A stretch of 64,000 bases of DNA from Candidatus Fredericiella danica (GCA_016713335.1 JADJPH010000003.1:62001-126000), one strand, 5' to 3'. Shown: positions 10,261-20,132, numbered from the stretch's first letter. The notes: generated by a model from the sequence alone, not told the origin. Program-made: numbers and translations.

Positions 10261-11310
10261 CCCCTCTTCCCTTAAATTCAGCAGCCCATCCCACGTCTCC
10301 ATGCTCAGCGACGCCACGTATTGGCTGTGGTTGGCCTCCCAATGCACCTGCTCCCAGACCGGGACGAGTCCGCGCAGGTCGGCGGGCAACTGATGGATGA
10401 TTTCGGCATAGGCGTGTTCCAGCAGGCGATAGCCCGACGTGGGGGATTCGGCGAACTTCGGATGTGGCTGGATGATGCCGTCTTCGACCATGAAATGGTC
10501 GAGCACGTCGGCCATCCGGTTGAGCAGTTCGAGTTTCCGCTCCCACGGCGTCGAAAGTTTCACTGCCTCATCCACCAGGGAGCCAAGCGGTGCATAGAGA
10601 CGGGGGAGACGCTGGAAGAAAGCGTGTGTCCATTTGTCGTAGGGGTAGTATTGGCGTTCCAGCATGAACGCCAGTTGTACGGCCCAACGCACCGAGCGCG
10701 AAAAGGTGATCGTGGCGTAATACTCGTTGTGACGCAGGATGGCGCGCTTGAGCGCGTAGCTGCCCATCCCGGAGAAATAGCGGCACCAGTGTGCAATCCG
10801 GCGCAGCCGGACGGGTTCGGGATAATACCCGTGCAGCACCTCCCGGATGTGCGAGAAGTGTCCCGTGTCGTCCAGCCAGACCTCGCCGTTAACGATATGG
10901 ATGATGTCCTCTTCGGGCGCCCCCAGCCAGTCGGTGTCGCTTTCGGGTGCGTGATCGATGCCGATCGTGGTCTTCAAATAGCTTTCGAGCCCGGTAATCG
11001 AGAGTCCGGATCCACCCGAGAAACCCTCGTGCAACTCGTAGCCCTTGTAGGTTTTGGGCAGATACTGGATGATTTCGCGGGCGATGGTTTTGCCGCGCGC
11101 CTGATAAACGGCGTCCGGCATGACGGCGTTGACGCGGATGCCCCAGTGGTGATCGCTGGAGTATTCGTCGTCCATACCCATGACTTCCGACCCATATCCG
11201 AAGACGCCGAAGGCCGTCTGAGCCGTCTCCTCGGGAAACTCACGGCGCAGGATCGGAAGTAACACGTCAACAAAGAACTCGCGACTGGCGGCGATGATGG
11301 AGTCAGACAT
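10258..11310 (-). CDS. DUF4037 nucleotidyltransferase-like protein
   Basis: 350 residues. The N-terminal FGYGSEVMGMDDEYSSDHHW (about 38-57) is the signature of DUF4037 proteins and resembles a nucleotidyltransferase G-S...D-x-D active site. The rest is helical with no export signal, so it is cytoplasmic. Known DUF4037 proteins have no settled substrate. It heads a leftward group with the URO-D-like and rhamnosidase genes, separated only by the octamer array. A role in modifying a sugar or small molecule is conceivable but unproven. The stop codon TGA is the first element of that array. Confidence 0.75.
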   Translation of the reverse strand: MSDSIIAASREFFVDVLLPILRREFPEETAQTAFGVFGYGSEVMGMDDEYSSDHHWGIRVNAVMPDAVYQARGKTIAREIIQYLPKTYKGYELHEGFSGGSGLSITGLESYLKTTIGIDHAPESDTDWLGAPEEDIIHIVNGEVWLDDTGHFSHIREVLHGYYPEPVRLRRIAHWCRYFSGMGSYALKRAILRHNEYYATITFSRSVRWAVQLAFMLERQYYPYDKWTHAFFQRLPRLYAPLGSLVDEAVKLSTPWERKLELLNRMADVLDHFMVEDGIIQPHPKFAESPTSGYRLLEHAYAEIIHQLPADLRGLVPVWEQVHWEANHSQYVASLSMETWDGLLNLREEG

Positions 11311-11349
11311 AGCGTGTTTCCTCTAGGTTCTGGATGGGCCAGATTTTTC

Positions 11350-11607
11350 TCAGCCTGGCTCACCGGGAAATGCGTCTTCGAGGGCAACACCCTGCCCTAT
11401 CATCAACTGCTGCCGGGCGCGTGCGATGCGCGCGCGGAACGCCGGATCATGCTCAATGCGGTAATCAAACCATTCGTCCTCGGATTCAAAGCCGATCAAT
11501 ACTCCCGCCGGCTTTCCATGACGCATGATGATGATCTCTTCCTTGGCAGCCTCGCGAATATAACGTGACAACTGGTCTTTGACTTCTGACAAGCTAATCT
11601 GTCTCAT
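11350..11607 (-). CDS. Phd/YefM-type antitoxin without visible toxin partner
   Basis: 85 residues starting MRQISLSEVKDQLSRYIREA, the Phd/YefM N-terminal DNA-binding pattern, followed by EIIIMRHGKPAGVLIGFESED, the usual strand and core. I chose the start at 11607 because the family begins at MRQIS; a Met four codons earlier is possible and longer forms would begin inside the hairpin at 11639-11680. The C-terminus (WFDYRIEHDPAFRARIARARQ) would be the toxin-binding arm. No toxin gene follows: the next gene leftward is DUF4037. It may be a solo repressor or a remnant pair. Confidence 0.7.
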   Translation of the reverse strand: MRQISLSEVKDQLSRYIREAAKEEIIIMRHGKPAGVLIGFESEDEWFDYRIEHDPAFRARIARARQQLMIGQGVALEDAFPGEPG

Positions 11608-11638
11608 CTTCCTGCCCATAATGCAGAACATCAAGAGA

Positions 11639-11680
11639 AATGCGTTGATGAGTGCAGCTAACTGCACTCATCAACGCATT
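11639..11680. terminator. Perfect 19-bp inverted repeat
   Basis: Arms at 11639-11657 and 11662-11680 are exact complements (AATGCGTTGATGAGTGCAG and its reverse) around a 4-base loop, with extra partial pairing of GAGA/TCTC outside. It lies between the end of the sugar-binding protein gene (11776) and the antitoxin start (11607). It could be a terminator of the rhamnose ABC transcript or an operator for the antitoxin. No strong T-run follows on the minus strand. Confidence 0.65.
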
Positions 11681-11775
11681 CTCTCAAACAAGGACTGTCT
11701 CTATGACGTTACAGGCACAACGGTGCAATGATGTTGGCAGCGATGGGCTGCGTCCCGCAGACGCCGGCCGACTGA

Positions 11776-12940
11776 TTATTTGGAAGCGGCTTCGACGTTG
11801 TCCTTGTTGTAGACCGTGAACGGCCCCATCACGATGCGCAGACCGTTGTCGCGGGTCGGGTCCTTCTCGATCGTGTAGGCGCCCATGCGACCGGCATCGA
11901 AGGTCTCGCCTTCCACGCCCTGCATGGCGCCGGTGGCGATCAGGATAGGCGGCGTAGTAGGTCGTGTAGCCCAGATCGACGAAGCTCCAGAGTGCGAACT
12001 CAGGTGCGCAACCGTTGAGCGTGTAGGCGACCATTTCGGCAGGCAGACCCAGACCGGAGACCTTGACGGTTTCGCACAGACCTTCGTCCTGCATGGCCTT
12101 GGCGGCCGCCACGATGCCAACTGACGTCAGCGCCATGATCAGCTTCAGATCCGGGTACTTGTCGACCAGCCCCAGCGCCTGGATTGTACGAATCCTCGGA
12201 CTGGTCATTGCCGTAGACCGTGTCCAGCAAGTTCCAACTTGCTGTACTTTGGATCCTTCAGTGCCTCGTTCATCGACGCGATCCAGGCATTCTGGTTCGC
12301 GGCATCCGGCGACGCGGACAGAATCGCAAACTCGCCGCCTTCTTCGCCCATGATCGAGAGCGCCATATCAGCCATCACCTTGCCAGTTTCAGCAAAGTCT
12401 ACCTGTGCGACGAACAGTTGCTCGCCTTCGCCGGACGGAATCGGCGAGTCCCACGTCACGACGGTCATGCCCGCATCGCGCGCCGCCTTGGCGGCAGGGG
12501 CAATCTGGTCACCGGCGTTATTGGAGACCATGATCGCCTGGACGCCCTGCGTGGTGGCATTGGTCACGATGTCGATCTGACCCGCAACGCTATTCTCGGG
12601 GTTGGCCCGAGGAATTCCAGCGTCTCTGGGTTGCCGAGTTCCTGTGCGCTTCCTGCGCGCCGGCATTTGCCTGGTCGAAGACGAGAATGCCGAGGAACTT
12701 GGGCATCAATACCATCTTGACGGCCTTACCGGGCTCCGCCTTGATTACGTCGCCACTGGGCGCCGCAGCTTCGGTGGTCGCTTCCACAGCGGCTTCAGTC
12801 GTGGCCTCGACCGCAGCTTCGGTCGTGGCGGCTGGTTCAGCCGGCGCTGCGGCCGGCGCCGCAACTGGCGCCGCACAACCACCCAGCAATACCGCGGCGA
12901 CGACAAGCACGCTCAAGGCAGCAAACAGCTTCTTTTGCAT
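11776..12940 (-). CDS. rhaS: Sugar (rhamnose-type) ABC substrate-binding lipoprotein, five frameshifts
   Basis: Starts MQKKLFAALSVLVVAA with lipobox LLGGC (Cys ~22), then an Ala/Thr/Glu-rich spacer. The periplasmic-binding-protein type 1 fold follows: TNATTQGVQAIMVSNN, WDSPIPSG, MTSVGIV-like repeats and a C-terminal GMGAYTIEKD-like end. Frame breaks occur near 12655 and 12603 (each one base short) and near 12223, 12181 and 11949 (each one base extra). Net change agrees with the 1165-base span. Conserved residues run unbroken across all joins, so the gene is probably intact in the organism. Strong ribosome site AGGAGG before 12940. It would capture rhamnose or a rhamnoside for the adjacent permeases. 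The symbol rests on neighbours (isomerase, rhamnosidase). Confidence 0.75.
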
Positions 12941-13026
12941 ACACTCCTCCTGTTGATCGTTGTGATTGAGAGCAAACTACTAGGTTGACTTCAGTGAGGG
13001 ATGGATAATACCATAATCTCCAGTCC

Positions 13027-14021
13027 TCACGAACTCACATGATGAATTGCAGCGGTCTGCGCTGCTTTGCGGCGATTCAGCGTTGCCTGTACGCCGGTCG
13101 CAAGATTTGGAATCAACACCGAGAGAATCAGCAGCACACCGATCACACCGGTCTGCATGTGCCCGGACATATTCGACAAGGCCATGCCGTTGCGCAGATT
13201 CAGGATAATCAGGATCGACAGCAGCACCCCCACAACGTGCCGGTGCCACCGAAGATGCTCACACCGCCCAGCAGCACCATGGTGATGATATCCAACTCAA
13301 AGCCGGTTGCCATATCACCGCGCACTGCGCCGAGCCGTGCTGCATAGAGGATTCCTGCCAGGGCTGCAATCGTGCGCTGCCACGAACAAGATGAACTTGA
13401 CACGATTGACTTTGACACCCGCGAAACGGAGGCATCCTTGTTGTTGCCGATGGCGTAGACAAAACGGCCAAATGCAGAGTATTGCAAAATGACGATCGCA
13501 AATCCAAGGAGCACAAAGAATAGGACCAGGGCAGCGGAAACGGACCAATCAGCGGTTGCTGCCCAAGGTTATCGAACCACTGTGGGAATTCACCGATCGA
13601 CCGGTCTTCCAGCAATACATAGGCCAGACCGCGGAAACCGATCAGTCCTGCCAACGTTACCACAAGCGAGGGTAACCCCACTTTGGCGATCCAAAAGGCG
13701 TTCCACGCGCCTCCTACCACGCCTGCCAAGCCCAACGCCGATCGCTGCTACCATGTCCACCCCGCCTGCGAACAGATAGCCCATCAAACAGGCGGCAAAG
13801 CCCATGACAGAAGCAACTGAAAGATCGATCTCGGCGTTAATGATGATGAAGGTCATGACCAACGCCACGATGATTTTCTCGATAGACAACTCAAACATGT
13901 TGATCCAGTTGTCCAACGTCAAATATCCCGGCGTGCGGAACGCGTTCACCACAACAATGACGATGAGCACCACCAGCAGCAACGTCTCCCACCGGCGGAA
14001 GAAACTCCAACTAGGCCGCAT
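13027..14021 (-). CDS. rhaQ: Sugar ABC permease (second subunit), about five frameshifts
   Basis: Fragments in three frames together give a complete BPD_transp_2/RbsC-type permease. N-terminus MRPSWSFFRRWETLLL (start 14021, AAGGGGGG upstream), then NAEIDLSVASVMGFAA, KVGLPSLVVTLAGLIGFRG, GRFVYAIGNNKDAS, ELDIITMVLLGGVSIFGGTG and a final helix ILIILNLRNGMALSN. These are in the order found in intact relatives, including the neighbour at 14011-15075. Breaks lie near 13742, 13535, 13430, 13375 and 13233. The start overlaps the upstream permease by 11 bases. Forms the membrane channel with that permease. Confidence 0.72.
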
Positions 14022-15075
14022 AGCCTGTCCCCCCCTTCTGAGCCGGCGGCTCGCCATGCGTGGTTGAATCCATGTCGGCGCGTGCCCAGATCAGACGCAA
14101 ACGGTTCATGATCACGGTGTCGATCGCAACGGCGAGCAAGATCAGCAGACCCAACAATGCATCGCGCCAGAATTCGCTGATCGCCAGCCATCGAATCAAA
14201 CTGTTGTCGATCAGGTCGATCAACACGGCGCCAAAGAAGGATCCCACCGGACTGCCGATGCCGCCGTTGGTGCTGGCGCCACCGACCACCGCCGCCGCCA
14301 CCGATTGCAGTTCAAGTCCCTGTCCTGCAACCACAGTGATATTGCCAAACCGCGCCAGGAACATAAAGCCGGCGAGGCCTGCCAATCCGCCACAGATCAC
14401 AAATGCCATGAAGATGATGCGTTGCGCCGGAAAGCCGGCCACCCGCGCCGCATCCGGATTGGAACCGATCGCATACAGGCGCCTGCCCCAGGGCAGATAG
14501 GAGGCAACGAGTTGAAAGATGATCACGACTGCGACTGCCAGAGTGAACAAAAAGCGGATGTCCAGGTCACCGAACGAGATCACATTCAGGCGTGGCAGGT
14601 CAACCAGCCACTGTGGCAATTCATTGGTCAGCACACTATTGGCGCCGGATATCTCCACCAGAATCGTCCGGTAGATCGCCAGGGTGCCTAGCGTGACAAT
14701 GATCGATGGGATCCGGGCGTAGGCAACCAGCACACCGTTCAATGAACCTAACAACATCCCCAGGATGATCGCAAGCAACACCGTCGCCAGCGGATGGATC
14801 GAGTTGTCTTGGCTGAGAAGCGTGCCTACAATATAGGCCGTGAAGCCCACAATGGAGCCAACCGATAAGTCGATATTGCGGGTCAGGATGACCAGCGTCT
14901 GGCCTACCGCGACAACGGCAATGACGGCCACACTGGCCGAAATTCGGTTAAAGGTGCGCGCCGAGAAATACCCCTGAATTTGTGTGCTGAAGAAGGCGAT
15001 CAGTACCAGGATGAGACCAATCAATACCAGTTCGCGCACTTGCTCGGGCCGGAAGCGCCGCATGATCCAGGTCAT
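14011..15075 (-). CDS. rhaP: Sugar ABC permease, RbsC/RhaP family
   Basis: 354 residues, the only uninterrupted subunit of this importer. About ten hydrophobic segments. Family signatures: TRNIDLSVGSIVGFTAY (~65-82), IPSIIVTLGTLAIYR, GRRLYAIGSNPDAARVAG and AAAVVGGASTNGGIGSPVG, the conserved loop that contacts the ATPase. The start ATG overlaps the stop of the ATPase gene as ATGA and has TGGAGGGG upstream, so translation is coupled. Works with the second permease, binding protein and two-domain ATPase encoded around it to import rhamnose or a related sugar. Confidence 0.85.
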   Translation of the reverse strand: MTWIMRRFRPEQVRELVLIGLILVLIAFFSTQIQGYFSARTFNRISASVAVIAVVAVGQTLVILTRNIDLSVGSIVGFTAYIVGTLLSQDNSIHPLATVLLAIILGMLLGSLNGVLVAYARIPSIIVTLGTLAIYRTILVEISGANSVLTNELPQWLVDLPRLNVISFGDLDIRFLFTLAVAVVIIFQLVASYLPWGRRLYAIGSNPDAARVAGFPAQRIIFMAFVICGGLAGLAGFMFLARFGNITVVAGQGLELQSVAAAVVGGASTNGGIGSPVGSFFGAVLIDLIDNSLIRWLAISEFWRDALLGLLILLAVAIDTVIMNRLRLIWARADMDSTTHGEPPAQKGGTGYAA

Positions 15076-16589
15076 GGCTGCCCCTCCAATACTGCCGGCA
15101 ACTGTCCCATGGCGGCTGTCATGATTCTCTCCTGTGTGGCTTCCGTTCGCTCAAAGACACCCATCTGCCGCCCTTCGCGCATTACCAACACCCGATCACT
15201 CATGGCTAATACCTCTGGCAGGTCGGATGATATGAGAATGATCGCCAGCCCTTCTTGCGCAAGATCACTGATCATGTGATGAACTTCGGCTTTGGCGCGC
15301 ACGTCAATTCCGCGCGTCGGTTCGTCGAGGATGAGCAATTTCGGATGCATGTTGAGCCACTTGCTCAACATCACCTTTGTTGGTTGCCACCCGACAACTT
15401 GTTCACTTCCAGATCCACCGATGGCGTACGAATCATCAGGCGTTGCCGGAAATCCTCTGCAGTCGCAGACTCCGCCTGGCTCCGCATCAACCCCAGGAGT
15501 TCATGTAGCGCCGGATCGTCGGCAGGGTGATGTTGTCAACAATGGACATTGGCATGATCAGGCCCAATTGCCGGCGATCTTCGGTCACATAGGCGATGCC
15601 AAGCTTCATAGCCTGCTCAGGTGAGTGAATGGGCCCGGTTTTGCCCTCAAAGGTGATCTCGCCGGCATCCGCCGGTTCGATCCCAAAGATCGCCAGCGCC
15701 ACATCGGTGCGCCCTGACCCAATCAAACCGGCGAAACCCAACACTTCGCCGTGCCGAACTTCGAAACTGACGTCAGAAAAGACCCCTCCTTGCTCAATCC
15801 ACGGACTGCGATCAGCGTTTCGCAATCGGGGCCGGCGCCTTGGCAAAAGTCACCCACTTCGCGCCGACCACTCGCGGATGACCTGCTCGATGGTTACTTC
15901 GCCCGTGGGCGCGATGAGATCCACTTTCCATCGCGCAGCACTGTAACGCGGTCAGAGATGCGCAACACCTCTTCAAGACGATGGCCAATAAAAAGAATGG
16001 CCACCCCTTGTGCACGCAGTGTATTGACGATCTTGAAGAGTTGATCGACCTCGTGTGCCGACAAGGATGCCGTCGGCTCATCCATGATCAGCACGCGCAC
16101 CTTGAGCGAGATGGCGCGTGCAATTTCTACGGTCTGTTGGGCCGCCAATGTCAACCCACGCGCCTGTTTGCGCACGTCTAGCCTGACGTCGAGTTGGCTG
16201 AGAATCGCATCGGCGTCTTTATACATACCGCCCCAATGCACAACCATGCCACGGTTGCGATGGCTGATAAAGATATTTTCAGCCACATTGAGGTCCGGAA
16301 AGACCATCGGCTCCTGATAGATCGCCGCAATGCCAAACGTCTGCGCCTCTTGGGAGTTGTGGATATGCACCACTTTGCCGTCGAGGAGGACTTCACCCGT
16401 GTCCGGGCGATGGACACCCGTCATGACCTTGATCAGCGTGGACTTGCCTGCACCATTTTCACCGATCAAGGCGTGAACTTCACCGGGATAAAGTTGCAGG
16501 GAAACATCTTCCAAGGCTTGCGTGGCGCCAAATCGTTTGGAAATGTCACGCATCTCCATGACGGGCACAATTTTGGACGAGTCGGCCAT
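15072..16589 (-). CDS. rhaT: Two-domain sugar ABC ATPase (RbsA/RhaT type), six frameshifts
   Basis: Span of 1518 bases, about 505 residues. First domain: Walker A GENGAGKST, IYQEPMVFPDLNVAENIF, signature region LTLAAQQTVEIARAI, Walker B VLIMDEPTASL. Second domain: SDVSFEVRHGEVLGFAGLIGSGRTD, TEDRRQLGLIMP, then ILDEPTRGIDV. Six single missing bases (near 15920, two near 15885-15875, 15787, 15500 and 15385), mostly in short homopolymers, break the frame; together they cancel, and filling each restores conserved text, including LSGGNQQKV. Ribosome site AGGAGC before 16589. Drives the rhamnose importer. I read this as consensus error, not decay, because no conserved block is lost. Confidence 0.75.
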
Positions 16590-16618
16590 AAATGCTCCTG
16601 GTAACGCTGCCGGAAACG

Positions 16619-17863
16619 CTATTGAAAGCCGCCACTGGCGCTTGCCCTGCCGCGTTCCTTCCGGATCTTCTCTTCGTATCCTGACTTCTTGTAGGCAGCA
16701 ATTGGATCGATGGGCACCCCCATCTCCTCACGCACCTGTGCCAGGAGCGGTCGTACATCAGTGCGGAAGGCATCGTTGAGTAAGTTGTGGGCTTCAAGCA
16801 CTGCTCCGGTAGCCTGCAGTTCGGCAAGTTGCTTGCGCTGGACAAGCAACGCCTTCGCATAGGATTCCTGGCAGTTGATGACGGACTGGAGGGTGGCCGC
16901 AAGCTTGCCCTCGATGTTGTGGCATTGATCGAGCATGTACGCCACATTTTTGGAGGCCTTGCTGGCAACCGGGTCGTCGCCCAGTTCGGCGCTCACCAAT
17001 TCGTGGTAGATCAGGAACAATTCGTAGGGATTGACGCTGCCGACAATCAAATCGTCATCCGCATACTTCCGGTTGTTGAAATGGAAGCCGCCCAGTTTGC
17101 CTTCTGCAAGGAGGACGGCAACGATCTGTTCGATGTTGACACCGTGCGCATGATGGCCGAGGTCGACCAGCACCTGCGCCTGATCGCCCAGCCGCAGGCT
17201 CATCATGTAGGCGGTGCCCCAATCCGGGATGTCCGTGTTATAGAAACTGGGTTCGAAGAACTTGTATTCAATCGCCATCCGCGATCCCGCCGGCAGGTGC
17301 TTGTACACTTCGGCAAAATTCCGCTCAAACCGGCGCATGCGCCCTACGATGTTATCCTGTCCGGCGAAGTTGGTGCCATCGGCATACCACAGACTCAACA
17401 GGGTGCTGCCCGTTTTGCGCATGATTTCACAGCACTCGATGGTGTGATCCAGCGCACGTTCCTGGATGGCGGGGTCTGGGTTGCCAAAGGAACCCAGGCG
17501 ATATTCGTCATCCTGGAAGTAATTTGGATTGACCGCGCCGATGCTGATGCCCTTCGCTTCCGCGTACTGCTTCATGGCAACAAAGTCGTTGTCTTCGGGA
17601 ATGTCCCAGGGGATGTGCACGGCCACGCTCGGGGCGACACCGGTCAACTGATTGACCATCGCCGCGTCGTCCAATTTCTGGCGCGTCGTCGTCGCCGCAC
17701 CCGCCCAGGGGTAAACGCGGAAGCGTGTTCCACTGTTGGCATAGCCCCAACTTGGTGTTTCGATATGTTGGTGTTTGAGCGCCGTCTTCACCTGCTCGAC
17801 GTCGATACCTTTGGCCGAAAGTTCATCGGCCAAAACCGCATAGGCAGCCTTATGATTGGACAT
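16619..17863 (-). CDS. rhaI: L-rhamnose isomerase (RhaI type)
   Basis: 414 residues, complete. Converts L-rhamnose to L-rhamnulose (xylose-isomerase-like TIM barrel, metal dependent). Visible active-site blocks: AVHIPWD, GAVNPNYFQDDEYRLGSFG, MAIEYKFFEP (metal-binding Glu), LVDLGHHAHGVNIEQ (metal-binding Asp/His) and GGFHFNNRKYADDDLI. Length fits the Pseudomonas stutzeri-type enzyme rather than the E. coli RhaA family. GGAGAG ribosome site before 17863. It is first in the leftward operon ahead of the ABC importer and is divergent from the class II aldolase. A kinase for rhamnulose is not in the window. Confidence 0.85.
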   Translation of the reverse strand: MSNHKAAYAVLADELSAKGIDVEQVKTALKHQHIETPSWGYANSGTRFRVYPWAGAATTTRQKLDDAAMVNQLTGVAPSVAVHIPWDIPEDNDFVAMKQYAEAKGISIGAVNPNYFQDDEYRLGSFGNPDPAIQERALDHTIECCEIMRKTGSTLLSLWYADGTNFAGQDNIVGRMRRFERNFAEVYKHLPAGSRMAIEYKFFEPSFYNTDIPDWGTAYMMSLRLGDQAQVLVDLGHHAHGVNIEQIVAVLLAEGKLGGFHFNNRKYADDDLIVGSVNPYELFLIYHELVSAELGDDPVASKASKNVAYMLDQCHNIEGKLAATLQSVINCQESYAKALLVQRKQLAELQATGAVLEAHNLLNDAFRTDVRPLLAQVREEMGVPIDPIAAYKKSGYEEKIRKERGRASASGGFQ

Positions 17864-18140
17864 GGCAATGCTCTCCTACTTTTTTTTCCGGTACTGGAGT
17901 TGCAAATCTTCTGCCCGCACCATCCGGCTGTCGTGATTGTTGTGACACGGCGCGCAACATTCCGCACAGGCAGCAAGACGGCTTGCGAACATGGATAACG
18001 ATGGGACTTTGTCGTGAAGCGGGAACAGTATACGCCTTTGGACAGAATTGCGCAACTGGCAAAAAACTCTTTCGTATCACTTACGATGTGGGTTGTTATG
18101 CTTTTGAAGCTGCGGTAGAATCCTCGGTTAGGAGGAACTC
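17864..18140. promoter_or_regulatory. Divergent intergenic region between isomerase and aldolase
   Basis: 277 bases separating two rhamnose genes that point away from each other, so it must hold promoters in both directions and probably a rhamnose-responsive operator. A TAGGAGG ribosome site sits 5 bases before the aldolase ATG. I see A/T-rich stretches near 18060-18100 but no convincing -35/-10 pair or long dyad. Confidence 0.4.
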
Positions 18141-18892
18141 ATGGAAAGAGATCAATTACTCGATTCGCTTGTAAATCTGTCGAGAGAAGTCGGCCGCGAA
18201 GATCGCCAACTGGCAATTCAACACCAGCGCCGATGGCGGCGATGGGACGTTCTGGATCAAAGCCTCAGGCAGCCAATTAGGCGCGCTGACAAAGGATGGC
18301 CTCAGCCAGGTTCACATGGATCGTGTCCTGGCGCTGGTTGAGCAGCGGGATGACATGACGCAGGAGGAGGTGGTCGCGGCCTGGACGGATCTTCAGGTCG
18401 ATCCCAGCCAGCGGCGCCCATCGGTGGAGACCTTCATGCACGCCGTTTGCCTGAGTGAAGGGGGCGCGCAGTGGGTCGCACACACACATGCGATTTCTTG
18501 CAATGCGATCTTGTGCAGTGCCCTGGGTGCAGAGCCGTTTTTGCGCCACGTTTTTCCCGACGCGATCGTCGTCTGTGGTCGCCATGTGGCCGTCGTGCCC
18601 TACGTCGATCCCGGCTTCTATCTGGGCAAGGTTGTTCAGGCTGAAATCCGTCGCTTTCAAGATGCCTACGGGATGTCACCGAAACTCCTGCTGATGGAGA
18701 ATCACGGCATTACGGCACTGGGTCAGAGTGCCCAGGAAGCGCTCAATATTCAATTGATGGCCGACAAATGGGCGCACGCTCTTGGGCACCTATGCATTGG
18801 GTGGCCCAAAATTCTTGCCCGAGACCGAAGCACAGCGAATCGACTCGCGGCTTGATGAGCACTATCGGCGCAAGCAACTCGCAGGGGCGTAG
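18141..18892 (+). CDS. rhaD: Class II aldolase (rhamnulose-1-phosphate aldolase-like), two frame breaks
   Basis: About 250 residues. Start MERDQLLDSLVNLSREVGRED with a strong ribosome site. After a break at 18219 the frame continues NTSADGGDGTFWIKASGSQL. Catalytic features: FMHA, then WVAHTHAISCNAIL (zinc His pair), and LLLMENHGITALGQ (third His). A second break near 18788 (one base extra) leads to GTYALGGPKFLPETEAQRI and the true stop TAG at 18890-18892. At the first break the usual glycine-rich GEGN motif of the family is absent: LAI is followed directly by NTS, consistent with an 11-base loss or one extra base. The stop codon runs into the octamer array. It would cleave rhamnulose-1-phosphate. 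Confidence 0.72.
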
Positions 18893-19084
18893 AGACAAGG
18901 AGACAAAGAGACAAGGAGACAAGGAGACAAGGAGACAAGGAGAAGGGTGAGTCAACGTCTCCCAGTCTCCCAGTCTCCCGGTCTCCCAGTCTCCCAGTCT
19001 CCCAGTCTCCCAGTCTCCTTGTCTCCTTCCCAGTCTCCAGTCTCCGTCTCCCGTCTCCCAGTCTCCCTCTGTCTCCCTCTTTGC
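18893..19084. repeat. Two octamer arrays meeting tail to tail
   Basis: From the aldolase stop, the plus strand reads AGACAAGG/AGACAAAG units to about 18942. After a short spacer it switches to TCTCCCAG, TCTCCCGG and TCTCCTTG units up to 19085, the purine strand of which follows the leftward SIS gene. So each convergent gene carries its own purine-rich array and the two form a large imperfect inverted repeat that could fold as a bidirectional terminator. No unique spacers are present, so it is not a CRISPR array. Confidence 0.88.
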
Positions 19085-20132
19085 CTACCGTCTCTGTCAC
19101 TTTTCGTAACCCACGCGGATGATCCGGATCAAAGTCGCGTACACTCGCCAGGTGCAGCGCAAAGAGTTGGCCCGGGACAATCGACGTGAGCGGTGATAGC
19201 CATTCCGGCGTGGCTTGCGGCAGTTTCAGCGGGATGCGCGCCATGCCCAACGTCCTTGCGTCATCGCTGATCGCCACGATCTCGGCATCCCGTTGCTTCA
19301 GCGTCCGGATAAATTCCTGCATCTCCGGCAATACGACGCCGGAAGGCGCCACCACGATGGCAGGGAATCCACCCTCGATCAGCGCCAGCGGGCCATGCAT
19401 GAAGTCAGCGCTGCTATACGGCTCAGCAATCGTGTAGGTCAGTTCTTTCAACTTGAGCGCCAGTTCAAAGGCCGTTGCATAGTTGTAGCCACGCCCCAAC
19501 ACTACGCAATCGCGCATGTAGCGGTAGCGCTCGACGACGCGCGCAATCTCCGGTCCCAGTTGCAGCGTCTGTTCCACAATGTCGGGCGCAACCTGTAGCG
19601 CATCGCGCATTTCCGGCTTTTCGCACAGTTCTGCACTGAGCATGGCGATCGCCGCCAACGAGGCCGTATAGGTCTTGGTCGCTGCAATCGACTGCTCCAA
19701 CCCGGCATGGAGCGTGATCACATGTTCGGTCTGCCGGGCAAGATCAGAGTCCGGGAAATTCGTGATGGCAGCCGTCATCGCGCCCTGACGCCGGGCTTCC
19801 GCCAGCACAGAAACGATGTCCGGACTCTTGCCACTCTGGCTGATGCCGATGACGAGTGCATTGCCAAAGCGCGGTGGCTGCTTATAGATCGAGAATAGGC
19901 TCGGTGTCGCCAGCGCAACCACCAGGCGGTTCACAGACCCAAGCAGGTACTGGGCATACCGGCCGGCGTTGTCACTGGTGCCGCGCGCGGCGATCACGAC
20001 GTAATCAACCTGGCGCGCCTGGATCGCAGCCGCCAGTTTCTTCACGACGCTGCGCTCGCGTGTAATCATCTTGCGCAACACTTCAGGTTGCTCGTGAATT
20101 TCCTGATATAGATGGGAGCTTTCGATTGCCAT
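19085..20132 (-). CDS. SIS-domain amino-sugar isomerase/deaminase (GlmS C-half-like, NagB-II type)
   Basis: About 348 residues with two SIS domains. ARGTSDNAGRYAQYLLGS and GISQSGKSPDIVSVL in the first, LGRGYNYATAFELALKLKE and SADFMHGPLALIEGG in the second are the sugar-phosphate-binding signatures of the GlmS isomerase/NagB-II family. Most likely it deaminates glucosamine-6-phosphate to fructose-6-phosphate. Next to NagA and a ROK kinase it completes GlcNAc breakdown. The open frame continues into the downstream repeat to 18750; removing one G at 19088-19089 gives a stop TAG at 19085-19087 after RKVTET, the normal family end. I give that end. Confidence 0.78.

Noticed and set aside
11776..16589. 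Rhamnose ABC genes as pseudogenes
   Set aside because: Conserved motifs are all present and single-base repair restores them, so consensus error is favoured; not proven.
18750..19084. C-terminal extension of the SIS protein (repetitive RLGDWETGRLGD)
   Set aside because: It is translated octamer repeat. One base removed at 19088-19089 gives a stop at the usual family end.
18893..19084. Possible CRISPR array
   Set aside because: Units are 8 bases with no unique spacers and no cas genes nearby.
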